Position numbers and translations under genes: made by a program | Part shown: piece after piece, positions 1 through 6,918 of the stretch | How the letters are laid out: every line of letters begins with the position of its first letter | How positions within the stretch are numbered: the first letter of the stretch is position 1 | Notes under the pieces: generated by a model | The model's input: only the letters and a program-made list of their open reading frames with translations | Told to the model about the DNA's origin: nothing | Database searches by the model: none | Assembly: GCA_030628905.1 (NCBI GenBank) | Contig: DAOVQB010000039.1 | Coordinates: 1 to 26,652, forward strand | DNA: 26,652 nt | Direction of reading: 5' to 3' | From: DAOVQB01 sp023128935 | GTDB taxonomy: Bacteria > Eisenbacteria > RBG-16-71-46 > CAIMUX01 > WJJG01

Positions 1-2
1 GA

Positions 3-2354
3 TCTGCCTTGGAGCGAGCGCTCCTGCGTCTTGCCGACAACTTCTTCGTTTACCGAGAGGGGCGCCGGCAGGCCAAAGCAGCGCACGCCGATCTCATCTA
101 CGAGCGCTACTCCCTGAACGCTTTTGCCGGTTCACTCTTGGCCCGTCACCTCGGCATCCCGCACATCCTAGAGGTCAACGCCCCGCTTACGGATGAAGAG
201 GCCCGCTTCAGGGGCCTCCGGCTGGGGGCCCTGACGCGCTGGATGGAGGGGTGGATTCTCCGCCGCGCGGATCGCGTCGTTGTTGTTTCCAGGGCCCTGG
301 AAATCCATGCGCGGGGCTTGGGGGTCAAGGCCGATCGGATTGCCGTGCTCCCGAATGCCGTGGATCCTCTGCTGTTCCGACCGGATCTGGACGCAGTGGC
401 TGTTCGGGAGCGCTACGGTCTGAATGGCAGCTTTGTGGTCGGGTTCAGCGGCACCCTGAAGCCATGGCATGGGCTCCATCACCTCCTTGGCGCCCTGGCG
501 AAGACCCCTGCGGGGTTGCCTGAAGCCCATCTCCTTATCATCGGGGATGGACCCGGGCGGGGTGGGCTTGAACGCCTCGCTGGGGAGTTGGGTTTGGCGG
601 GCCGCGTGCACTTTGCCGGCACGGTTGCCCACGAGGAAGTGGGGGAGTTTCTGGCTGCCTGCGACGTTCTCACTGCCCCCTACGGGCCCCTGGAGGGCTT
701 CTGGTTCTCTCCCCTCAAGTTGATGGAGTACCTGGCAGTCGGACGGCCTGTAGTTGCCTCGGCCATTGGGCAGATCGAGGAGCTGGCAGGGCGGTCCGCG
801 GGCATCGTTCTGGTTCCACCGGGAGATGAGGAGTCACTGGCCAGATGCCTGCATGAACTGGCCGGGGATCCAGCGCGCAGACAGCAATTGGCCCATGCTG
901 CTGCCGCATCCGCTGTCTGGACGTGGGGCAATCTGGTCCGCCGGGTCTTGACTATGGCGGAGACGGCGCGCAGGGAAATCTGGGGGTGGGAGGGTAGTCC
1001 ACTTGTCATAGGCTACATCCTCAAGATGTTCCCACGCTTTTCTGAGACCTTCATCCTGAATGAGATCCTGGAGTTGGAACGTCGCGGTGTGCGGGTCGTT
1101 ACTTTCTCGATGAAGGAACCAAACGAGCCGTTGCAGCAGCCGGGGGTGGCGCAGCTACAAGCCAGCTCCTGGGTCATTCCGGCCCTGGATCTCAGGAGCG
1201 CGTGGATCCATCTGATCAGCCATGCCGATTGCTTCCTGCGGTCTCCGGTGAGATACATCCGCACGCTACTGTTTGCTCGCCGTAGGCGAACCCGCGCGGC
1301 TTGGGTCAAGTTTCTCGTGGCGCCCTTCATTGTGCGCATGGCCCGGGCGGAAGGGGTGGAGCATTTCCATGCCCACTTCGCCAGTGGCCCTGCGCGCCAA
1401 GCGAAGTTGGCATCGCTGCTTTCGGGCCTCCCGTTCAGCTTCACCGCCCACGCCAAGGATCTCTTCTGGTCGGGTCATCACCACGGCGAGAACAACAAGC
1501 TGAAGAAGCGCGTCCGCCTGGCTTCCTTTGTCGTCACCATCAGCGAGTACAACCGACGCTTCATTGAGAGGATGGGGTTCAAGGTTCCGCGCAGGCGCCT
1601 CGTGACCATCCACAATGGGTTGGATCTGGAGCGCTGGCCACACCTGAGGCCCGACGGATGGCCCATCGGCGTTGCCAGAGACGATCCCCCCCTCATCCTG
1701 GCGGTGGGGAGGCTTGTGCCCAAGAAAGGTTTCCACGTTCTCATCGAAGCTTGCCGTGTGCTTGCGGGCGAGGGCTTGTGCTTTCGCTGCGTCGTAGCCG
1801 GTGAGGGTCCGGAAAGACAACACCTTGAGGCGCTCATTCGAGAATGCGCTCTGGAGAAGATCGTGTCGCTTCCTGGGTCCATTCCACAGGACCAGCTGAT
1901 GACCGACTACTACCGCCGTGCCGCGCTTCTGGTTCAACCCTCTGTCGTGGGTTCTGATGGGGACAGGGATGGAATTCCGACCGTGATCTTGGAAGCGATG
2001 GCACTTGGAGTGCCAGTCGTAGCCACAGTCATCTCCGGCATAGGGGAAAGCGTGATCGATGGAATCACCGGGCTCGTGGTGGCTCCGGATGATGCGCTCA
2101 CCCTGGCTGTGGCCATGCGCAGACTACTGTTCGATCCATCCCTGGCTCCCCGGCTGGCTGCCGGCGGGCGGCAACTGATTGAGGCCCGGTTCAACCTGCG
2201 ACAGAACGCGAAGGTCCTGATCCATCTGATGAGAAATGCTGCCCGGGGCGAGACGCGCTGGTCCCTAGGGAAGCTGCGCCAGCGGGCGGGTGTCGAGTTG
2301 CCCAGGAGGGCGTTGCGAGGAAACATCCTGGATGACATTACCGTGGAGAGCTAG
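3..2354 (+). CDS. Fused tandem GT4 glycosyltransferase (5' partial)
   Basis: Two GT-B fold family 4 glycosyltransferases are joined in one reading frame. The frame is open to the left edge and the usual N-terminal Rossmann strand is missing, so the true start lies outside the window. Counting from position 9, domain 1 covers about residues 1-320, with GFSGTLKPWHG near 144 and the donor-site segment EGFWFSPLKLMEYLAVG at 229. Domain 2 starts near residue 331 with a fresh N-terminus (IGYILKMFPRFSETFILNEI), typical of WcaL-like enzymes, and carries DGIPTVILEAMALG at 654. Both E-x7-E type motifs look intact, so both halves may be active. GT4 enzymes transfer sugars from nucleotide donors to lipid-linked acceptors on the cytoplasmic face. 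The gene overlaps the next one by 23 bp, which points to coupled synthesis and export of a glycan. The acceptor and sugar cannot be told from sequence. Confidence 0.9.
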   Translation, partial: SALERALLRLADNFFVYREGRRQAKAAHADLIYERYSLNAFAGSLLARHLGIPHILEVNAPLTDEEARFRGLRLGALTRWMEGWILRRADRVVVVSRALEIHARGLGVKADRIAVLPNAVDPLLFRPDLDAVAVRERYGLNGSFVVGFSGTLKPWHGLHHLLGALAKTPAGLPEAHLLIIGDGPGRGGLERLAGELGLAGRVHFAGTVAHEEVGEFLAACDVLTAPYGPLEGFWFSPLKLMEYLAVGRPVVASAIGQIEELAGRSAGIVLVPPGDEESLARCLHELAGDPARRQQLAHAAAASAVWTWGNLVRRVLTMAETARREIWGWEGSPLVIGYILKMFPRFSETFILNEILELERRGVRVVTFSMKEPNEPLQQPGVAQLQASSWVIPALDLRSAWIHLISHADCFLRSPVRYIRTLLFARRRRTRAAWVKFLVAPFIVRMARAEGVEHFHAHFASGPARQAKLASLLSGLPFSFTAHAKDLFWSGHHHGENNKLKKRVRLASFVVTISEYNRRFIERMGFKVPRRRLVTIHNGLDLERWPHLRPDGWPIGVARDDPPLILAVGRLVPKKGFHVLIEACRVLAGEGLCFRCVVAGEGPERQHLEALIRECALEKIVSLPGSIPQDQLMTDYYRRAALLVQPSVVGSDGDRDGIPTVILEAMALGVPVVATVISGIGESVIDGITGLVVAPDDALTLAVAMRRLLFDPSLAPRLAAGGRQLIEARFNLRQNAKVLIHLMRNAARGETRWSLGKLRQRAGVELPRRALRGNILDDITVES

Positions 2355-4230
2355 CCTGAGTCCCGTGGCTGCCAGTTGGCGTGAGGCCCTGCGCTTTGGT
2401 GCCATTCTGAAGCGCTTCTATCCCTATCTGCGGCTGCAGATCGGATCGATGAGGCTTGCTGTACTGGCGAGCTTGGGCTACACGGCTACGATCCTGCTGG
2501 AGCCGCTACCCCTCCAAGTCGTCTTTGACGGGGTTCTCTTGGACCGGCCTGTCCCGTTGCTGGGTGTGGACTTCCATGCTCTGGCGGGCGGGGATTTGCG
2601 TATCCTCCTGGTTGGAGCAGCAGGGGCGGTGCTGCTCCTAGCCATTCTCAGGGGGAATCTCTACTACGCTCAGAACGTGCTCGCGGCCACCTCCGGGCAG
2701 GATGTGGTCATGGCTATCCGGCAGGAGCTGTTCCGCCATCTGCAGATGCTCTCCATGACCTTCCACCGACAGGCGCGTTCTGGGGATCTGCTCATGCGGC
2801 TTACGGGCGACATCGTCATGCTGCGCGAGATGGTGGTCGCGGCTTTGATCACCTTTCTGACGCAGGGTTTGGTGGTGCTGGGGATCCTGGGCATCATGGC
2901 CACCCTGAACCTGAGATTGACGCTTGTCGCCGCTGTGGTGGCGCCTTTTCTCCTGGTGATCCTTTCGATCTTCCGAATTCGTCTGGTGGAGGCGGCGGGT
3001 CGGCAGAGGAAGCGGGAGGGGCGTTTGGCTTCCAAGGTCCATGAGGTTCTCGGGGCCGTAATGCTCGTGCAGGCCTATACAGCCGAGCGGCATGAGGATC
3101 AGCGGTTCAAGGAACTCAACAAGCGGAGCCTGCGCGGAGGGGTCCGCCTGACCCGCATCGAGGCCCAGCTCAACCGCTCGGTCCAGATCGCCATGGCGAT
3201 GGGTCTCTGCACGATCCTATGGTTGGGTTCCTACGATGTCATGGCCGGACGGCTCACGCCCGGCCAGCTGCTGGTTTTCCTGGCCTATCTGCGAGCTCTG
3301 TATAAGCCATTGCGCCAGATCTCCAAGTTGACCCAACGGATGGCCAAGGCCTCCGCATGCGGGGACCGCGTTCTGGAGGTACTCGATCAAGAACCTGATG
3401 TACAAGAGCCGTCACATCCTCTGGTGCTGCGGCGTGTCCAAGGCAGGATCACGTTTCGCGGGGTATCCTTCGCGTACCAGGTTGGTGAACCGGTGCTTGA
3501 AGAGATTCACCTAGAAGTGCATCCCGGAGAGATCGTAGCGCTGGTGGGCCCCACCGGGGGGGGGAAGACCACGCTGCTTTCGCTCATTCCCCGCTTCTTC
3601 GACCCGCTGGAAGGTGAGATCTTGATCGACGGCATTCCCATCCGAAGGGTGAGGCTGAAGTCCCTGCGCCGGCAGATAAGCTACCTGCTGCAGGAAACCG
3701 TCGTCATGGGAATGACGATCCAGGAGAACATCGCCTACGGTGCCATCGGTCGCAAGAAACCCCTGACCGACCAACGGGAAATCCGGCGAGTTGCACAAGC
3801 TGCCCGGGCGCATGAATTCATCACACAGCTTCCGAGGGGATATAACACGGTGATTGGCGAACGAGGCGCCACTCTTTCTGGAGGGCAGCGCCAGCGAATC
3901 GCCATTGCGCGGGCCCTCCTGCGAAGGGCTCCGGTCCTCCTCTTGGACGAACCCACCACGGGCCTGGATCCGGTCTCTGGGAAGGCAGTCCTGGAAGCCA
4001 TGGAAATACTGACACGCAGGCGCACGACGCTTGTGGTTGCCCACCACTTGAGCACGGTCCTTCGAGCGGATCGGATTGTGTTCCTCGTGGATGGACGGAT
4101 CGCGGAAGAGGGAACCCATGAGGACCTGTTGAGACAAGAGGGACCCTATGCGGAGTTTTTCCGCACCGAATGGGGCAGCCTGACCTCGCGCCCGGTTAGG
4201 GAGAGGGAGGCTGCAAGGGTCGGCGGATGA
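2332..4230 (+). CDS. ABC exporter, MsbA/lipid-flippase type (TMD-NBD)
   Basis: This is a half-transporter of 632 residues with an N-terminal membrane domain of about six helices and a C-terminal ATPase. I chose ATG 2332, with GAGGAA at 2317-2322 nine bases upstream; an in-frame GTG at 2290 would add 14 residues with no homology character. The ATPase motifs are complete: Walker A GPTGGGKTT (about 3547-3573), Q-loop LLQE, signature LSGGQRQR (about 3874), Walker B VLLLDEPTTGLD (about 3934) and the H-loop His in VVAHHLS (about 4042). Such proteins homodimerise and export lipids, lipid-linked sugars or peptides. Its position between a double glycosyltransferase and a kinase-like protein suggests a glycolipid or polysaccharide cargo, but the substrate is not determined by sequence. 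A run of nine G bases lies in the Walker A codons; the frame is intact. Confidence 0.92.
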   Translation: MTLPWRASLSPVAASWREALRFGAILKRFYPYLRLQIGSMRLAVLASLGYTATILLEPLPLQVVFDGVLLDRPVPLLGVDFHALAGGDLRILLVGAAGAVLLLAILRGNLYYAQNVLAATSGQDVVMAIRQELFRHLQMLSMTFHRQARSGDLLMRLTGDIVMLREMVVAALITFLTQGLVVLGILGIMATLNLRLTLVAAVVAPFLLVILSIFRIRLVEAAGRQRKREGRLASKVHEVLGAVMLVQAYTAERHEDQRFKELNKRSLRGGVRLTRIEAQLNRSVQIAMAMGLCTILWLGSYDVMAGRLTPGQLLVFLAYLRALYKPLRQISKLTQRMAKASACGDRVLEVLDQEPDVQEPSHPLVLRRVQGRITFRGVSFAYQVGEPVLEEIHLEVHPGEIVALVGPTGGGKTTLLSLIPRFFDPLEGEILIDGIPIRRVRLKSLRRQISYLLQETVVMGMTIQENIAYGAIGRKKPLTDQREIRRVAQAARAHEFITQLPRGYNTVIGERGATLSGGQRQRIAIARALLRRAPVLLLDEPTTGLDPVSGKAVLEAMEILTRRRTTLVVAHHLSTVLRADRIVFLVDGRIAEEGTHEDLLRQEGPYAEFFRTEWGSLTSRPVREREAARVGG

Positions 4231-5408
4231 ACCCCGGGAGGGTGGGAGCGAGACTAATGGATGAGAATCTGAAGGCATGGGATCGGGCGCTGAATCCACG
4301 GCGGGCACTGAAGCTCCTGCGCGAGACGAGCTCCGGATCAGGCTTGGAGATCGGCCGCCTACTGCGGATCGCTACAGTGAAACACAAGCCGGGTTGTCGC
4401 CTTACTGTCCGCTACGACGTAGAAGCCGGATGGGACGGGGGCGCCTTGGCACCCCGGGTGCTCTATGGGAAGCTCTATCGTGGCCGTCGAGGCGAGAGGG
4501 TGTACCAAACGCACAGATACCTGCGGTCCCTTGTGCGACCCACCGTCCAGTTCCCGGAAGCTCTGGGATACCATGCTCAGCGCAGGTTCCTGCTCCTGGA
4601 TGGCTTGGAGGGGTTGTCGCTGGCCGATGGGATGCGGGGAGTGGAGGCTCACATTCACCTGGCTCATTTAGGCCATTGCCTGACAGCCCTACACAGCTCG
4701 CTCATGGCCAAGCCCACTGATGCCACCGGCAGCGGACCGTGCGGGAAGTTTCTGGGGCTTCATGATGCACGCGCCGAGTCTTCGGTTGTGGCGGGGGCGC
4801 GTGAAAGGATAGAAGCAGCTGCTCTGCCAGCGGCCGTCAAGAGGCGGTTCCGCGCGGCCCATGCGCGCTTGGCGGAGGGGCTCGTCCCGGTGGGCTCCAA
4901 CGCCACAGCGCTGCACCGTCACATCGTCCACCGCGATCTCCATCCGCAGCAGGTCATCCTGCTTGAAGGACGCATAGGTCTCCTGGACCTGGATGAGGTT
5001 TCTGTCGGGGAAGCGGAATTGGATGTGGGAAACCTCGTCGCGCACCTAATTCTCGAGGATCTCCAGTGGCTTGGTGTCGCAGGGTTGGCGCCTTTCTTAA
5101 CCCGAGCCTTCCTGCGCCCCTACATGGCTCATCTATCATTGGAGCGAGAACGCATGGCCCTGTATCTGGCCTCGGCTCTTCTTCGGCTGGCCTCCCTACG
5201 CCGGTTGAGCCAGTCCGATATCTCTGTTCTGGACTGGCCATATCTAGCCGGGGCCCTTATCAAGGAGGCGGTCGATGCTCTCAGCGGAGCCTGGCTTCCC
5301 TCAGATGATTGGGACGATCCTGACCTGGCAAGGAGGGGGCGTGATGAGAAGGTCACGACCACTCGCGCGCGGCGGCCTCATGTTGCTCGCCCTTCGTCTG
5401 TGGTGTAG
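4227..5408 (+). CDS. APH/choline-kinase-fold phosphotransferase
   Basis: This 393-residue protein belongs to the aminoglycoside phosphotransferase superfamily, which transfers phosphate from ATP to a hydroxyl on a small molecule. The catalytic loop reads HRDLHPQQV and is followed by LLDLDEVSVGEAELDVGNL, which supplies the metal-binding Asp and the conserved tail. The N-lobe before residue 130 has a Lys/Arg-rich beta region but is divergent. The start at 4227 overlaps the upstream stop (ATGA), so translation is probably coupled. ATG 4257, preceded by GGGAGCGAG, is an equally good start ten codons later. Coupling with glycosyltransferase and ABC genes makes a sugar, lipid or glycan kinase more likely than antibiotic resistance. 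The substrate is unknown. Confidence 0.85.
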   Translation: MNPGRVGARLMDENLKAWDRALNPRRALKLLRETSSGSGLEIGRLLRIATVKHKPGCRLTVRYDVEAGWDGGALAPRVLYGKLYRGRRGERVYQTHRYLRSLVRPTVQFPEALGYHAQRRFLLLDGLEGLSLADGMRGVEAHIHLAHLGHCLTALHSSLMAKPTDATGSGPCGKFLGLHDARAESSVVAGARERIEAAALPAAVKRRFRAAHARLAEGLVPVGSNATALHRHIVHRDLHPQQVILLEGRIGLLDLDEVSVGEAELDVGNLVAHLILEDLQWLGVAGLAPFLTRAFLRPYMAHLSLERERMALYLASALLRLASLRRLSQSDISVLDWPYLAGALIKEAVDALSGAWLPSDDWDDPDLARRGRDEKVTTTRARRPHVARPSSVV

Positions 5409-5514
5409 TTTCATCATGTGGTTCATAGGGCCTGTCTTCTGGATGTCCGCCGCTGTCATGGTCGGGGAGCTTGATGGACCGAATTCCGCTGGTACAGGGG
5501 CTTCTCTGCCGTGA
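5344..5514 (+). CDS. Possible small single-pass membrane protein
   Basis: A 56-codon frame starts at ATG 5344 behind a strong Shine-Dalgarno AAGGAGG, about seven bases upstream. It encodes an Arg-rich N-terminus followed by about 30 hydrophobic residues (LMLLALRLWCSFIMWFIGP and onward). It overlaps the end of the phosphotransferase by 65 bp and the start of the sigma factor by 41 bp. The hydrophobic stretch lies largely in the gap between those genes, so it is not only a shadow of either. It might be a leader whose translation controls the sigma gene, or a small membrane partner. No family is recognised and it may be fortuitous. Confidence 0.33.
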   Translation: MRRSRPLARGGLMLLALRLWCSFIMWFIGPVFWMSAAVMVGELDGPNSAGTGASLP

Positions 5515-6034
5515 TGAGCGAGCGTGGCGCCAATTCATTCGTGATTACAGTGGTCTCATCTACGCGGTGGCGACCGAGTTTCATCTCAAGGGCGCTGATC
5601 GAGACGATCTGTTTCAGAACACCTGCCTGGCGGCTGTCCGTGCCATCGACACACTTCGTGATCCCAGCATGCTTTCGCTCTGGATCTACCGCATTGCCCG
5701 AAACCGGGCCATTGACGCCCTGCGCCGCCGGCGGCCGGAGGTTTCCCTGGAGCAGCTGGATGGAGCCGCTCGATCCTCTGCAGCCATGCAGGAGAACCCA
5801 TCCATCGTTGATGAACTTGAGAGGCTGGAGGATGTGGCGCGCCTCCGGGATGCCTTGGACCGGCTCGACGATCGGTGCCGCCGGCTCGTCCGGATCCTCT
5901 ACTTGACGGATCCCCGTCCAAGTTACGCGGATGTCGCGTGCCGCGAGAAAATGCCGATGGGCAGCATAGGCCCCACGCGAGCGCGTTGCCTAAAGAAAAT
6001 GAGAAGGTTGCTCAAAAGCCTATCAGGAGGATAG
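5474..6034 (+). CDS. ECF-family RNA polymerase sigma factor
   Basis: This 186-residue protein has the two-domain ECF layout. Region 2 includes DRDDLFQNTCLAAVRAI and LWIYRIARNRAIDALRRRRP (about residues 35-92). Region 4 runs from about 118 to the end, with a helix-turn-helix ending in MPMGSIGPTRARCLKKMRR. A linker of about 30 residues separates them. It directs RNA polymerase to a dedicated promoter set that cannot be identified from this window. ATG 5474 is chosen, with GGGGAG just upstream; TTG 5471 is an alternative. Downstream lie a zinc-finger protein and a TPR-CHAT protease on the same strand, a gene order seen around some ECF factors in other phyla. The likely control is sequestration by the zinc-finger protein. 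Confidence 0.9.
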   Translation: MDRIPLVQGLLCRDERAWRQFIRDYSGLIYAVATEFHLKGADRDDLFQNTCLAAVRAIDTLRDPSMLSLWIYRIARNRAIDALRRRRPEVSLEQLDGAARSSAAMQENPSIVDELERLEDVARLRDALDRLDDRCRRLVRILYLTDPRPSYADVACREKMPMGSIGPTRARCLKKMRRLLKSLSGG

Positions 6035-6058
6035 CGGTCTGCGTCTCCTTAAGTAAGA

Positions 6059-6133
6059 CCCCATGTACGCTGCGGGCATCCGAAAGTGGAAGCCCATGCA
6101 AGCGACGGGCATCCAAGGCAGGGCTACATGGGG
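6059..6133 (+). repeat. Imperfect direct and inverted repeats in the sigma / anti-sigma spacer
   Basis: Two imperfect 26-base copies start at 6060 and 6093 (CCCATG, then GGGCATCC in the same register), 33 bases apart. A separate inverted pair, CCCCATGTA at 6059-6067 and TACATGGGG at 6125-6133, could close a nine-base-pair stem around them. The same stretch reads as a 28-codon frame from ATG 6063 to TGA, but it has no good ribosome binding site. It could be an RNA structure that tunes translation of the zinc-finger gene, or only a decayed minisatellite. Confidence 0.4.
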
Positions 6134-6190
6134 GGCATGCATGGAGTGAGGGGGCGCTGACTGGTGCGCACGAGAGGGACCGTGATTGTC

Positions 6191-6862
6191 ATGAAACGAA
6201 AACACGCGAATTGGGAAGAGATCCTCGATTACCTGGAATCGGGGGAGCCAACGGAGACGTTTGTCAGCGCCCACCTCCGAACCTGCGACCGGTGCGCTCG
6301 GCTCTGCGCAGAGGCGCGGAAGATGCTCAAGCTGTGTGCGGCAGCGCGCTTGCCGCAGCCGCCGGCGGAACTCATCGAGCGCGCGACAGAGCGCGCGCTG
6401 GCCGAACTATCAATTGAGCGGGAGATGACCGAGGAGATCAGCCCGTCCAGCCCACCGGCATGGGCCAGAGCCTTTCGTGCCCTGGGCGAGGGGCTCGCAG
6501 AGATCCAGGCAACCATGGTAGCGGATTCCCTGGTCCCCAGCCATGCCGTGCGGGGTGGGGCGCCAGAGGGTTCGAGGACGATGATCTACAACGCGCAGTC
6601 CTACTCCGTCGCCATCTCCTTGCGACCGGATGCGACTGGCGCGGCGCTGCTCGTAGGGCAAGTGGTGCCCAAGACTTCGGCCAAACTGCCACCAGGGGGA
6701 CGCCTAAAGCTCTGTGTCGGGCATAGAGAGCTGGAGGCAGTGCTTTCCCGGCACGGGGAGTTCGTGCTTCGTGATATTCCGGCAGGCTTGATGCGTTTGG
6801 GAATCGTCCTGGGCAGATCGCTCATCCGCCTTGATATCCCGTCGCCTTTGAGGGAGGCTTGA
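6191..6862 (+). CDS. Soluble zinc-finger (ZAS-type) anti-sigma-like protein
   Basis: This 223-residue protein begins with a short helical domain carrying H28-x3-C32-x2-C35, with His5 upstream. That gives an H-x22-H-x3-C-x2-C pattern resembling the ZAS fold of zf-HC2 anti-sigma factors, which clamp ECF sigma factors. A middle stretch of about residues 75-120 is Pro/Ser/Glu-rich and looks flexible. The C-terminal 85 residues (VAISLRPDATGAALLVGQVV to the end, ending DIPAGLMRLGIVLG) read like a small Ig or carboxypeptidase-regulatory-type beta sandwich. No transmembrane helix is present, so it should be cytoplasmic, unlike many ECF anti-sigmas. ATG 6191 is chosen; GTG 6182, with GAGAGGG in front, and GTG 6164 are alternatives. 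It sits between the sigma factor and the CHAT protease, so it is a candidate sigma inhibitor and protease substrate. Confidence 0.75.
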   Translation: MKRKHANWEEILDYLESGEPTETFVSAHLRTCDRCARLCAEARKMLKLCAAARLPQPPAELIERATERALAELSIEREMTEEISPSSPPAWARAFRALGEGLAEIQATMVADSLVPSHAVRGGAPEGSRTMIYNAQSYSVAISLRPDATGAALLVGQVVPKTSAKLPPGGRLKLCVGHRELEAVLSRHGEFVLRDIPAGLMRLGIVLGRSLIRLDIPSPLREA

Positions 6863-6918
6863 ATAGGCAGTGAGTCGTAAACCTTGAGTCAATTGGTGCG
6901 GAAGCCAAGGGAATCGAG

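Noticed and set aside
3553..3563. Possible frameshift at the G run in the ABC Walker A codons
   Set aside because: The frame continues without break through the signature, Walker B and H-loop motifs, and GPTGGGKTT is an acceptable P-loop.
3511..4308. A 265-codon minus-strand frame opposite the ABC ATPase
   Set aside because: The plus strand carries every ABC motif. The antisense product has no recognisable features and no ribosome binding site.
4227..5408. Aminoglycoside resistance gene
   Set aside because: The fold matches, but translational coupling to an exporter and glycosyltransferase, and general divergence, favour a glycan or lipid kinase.
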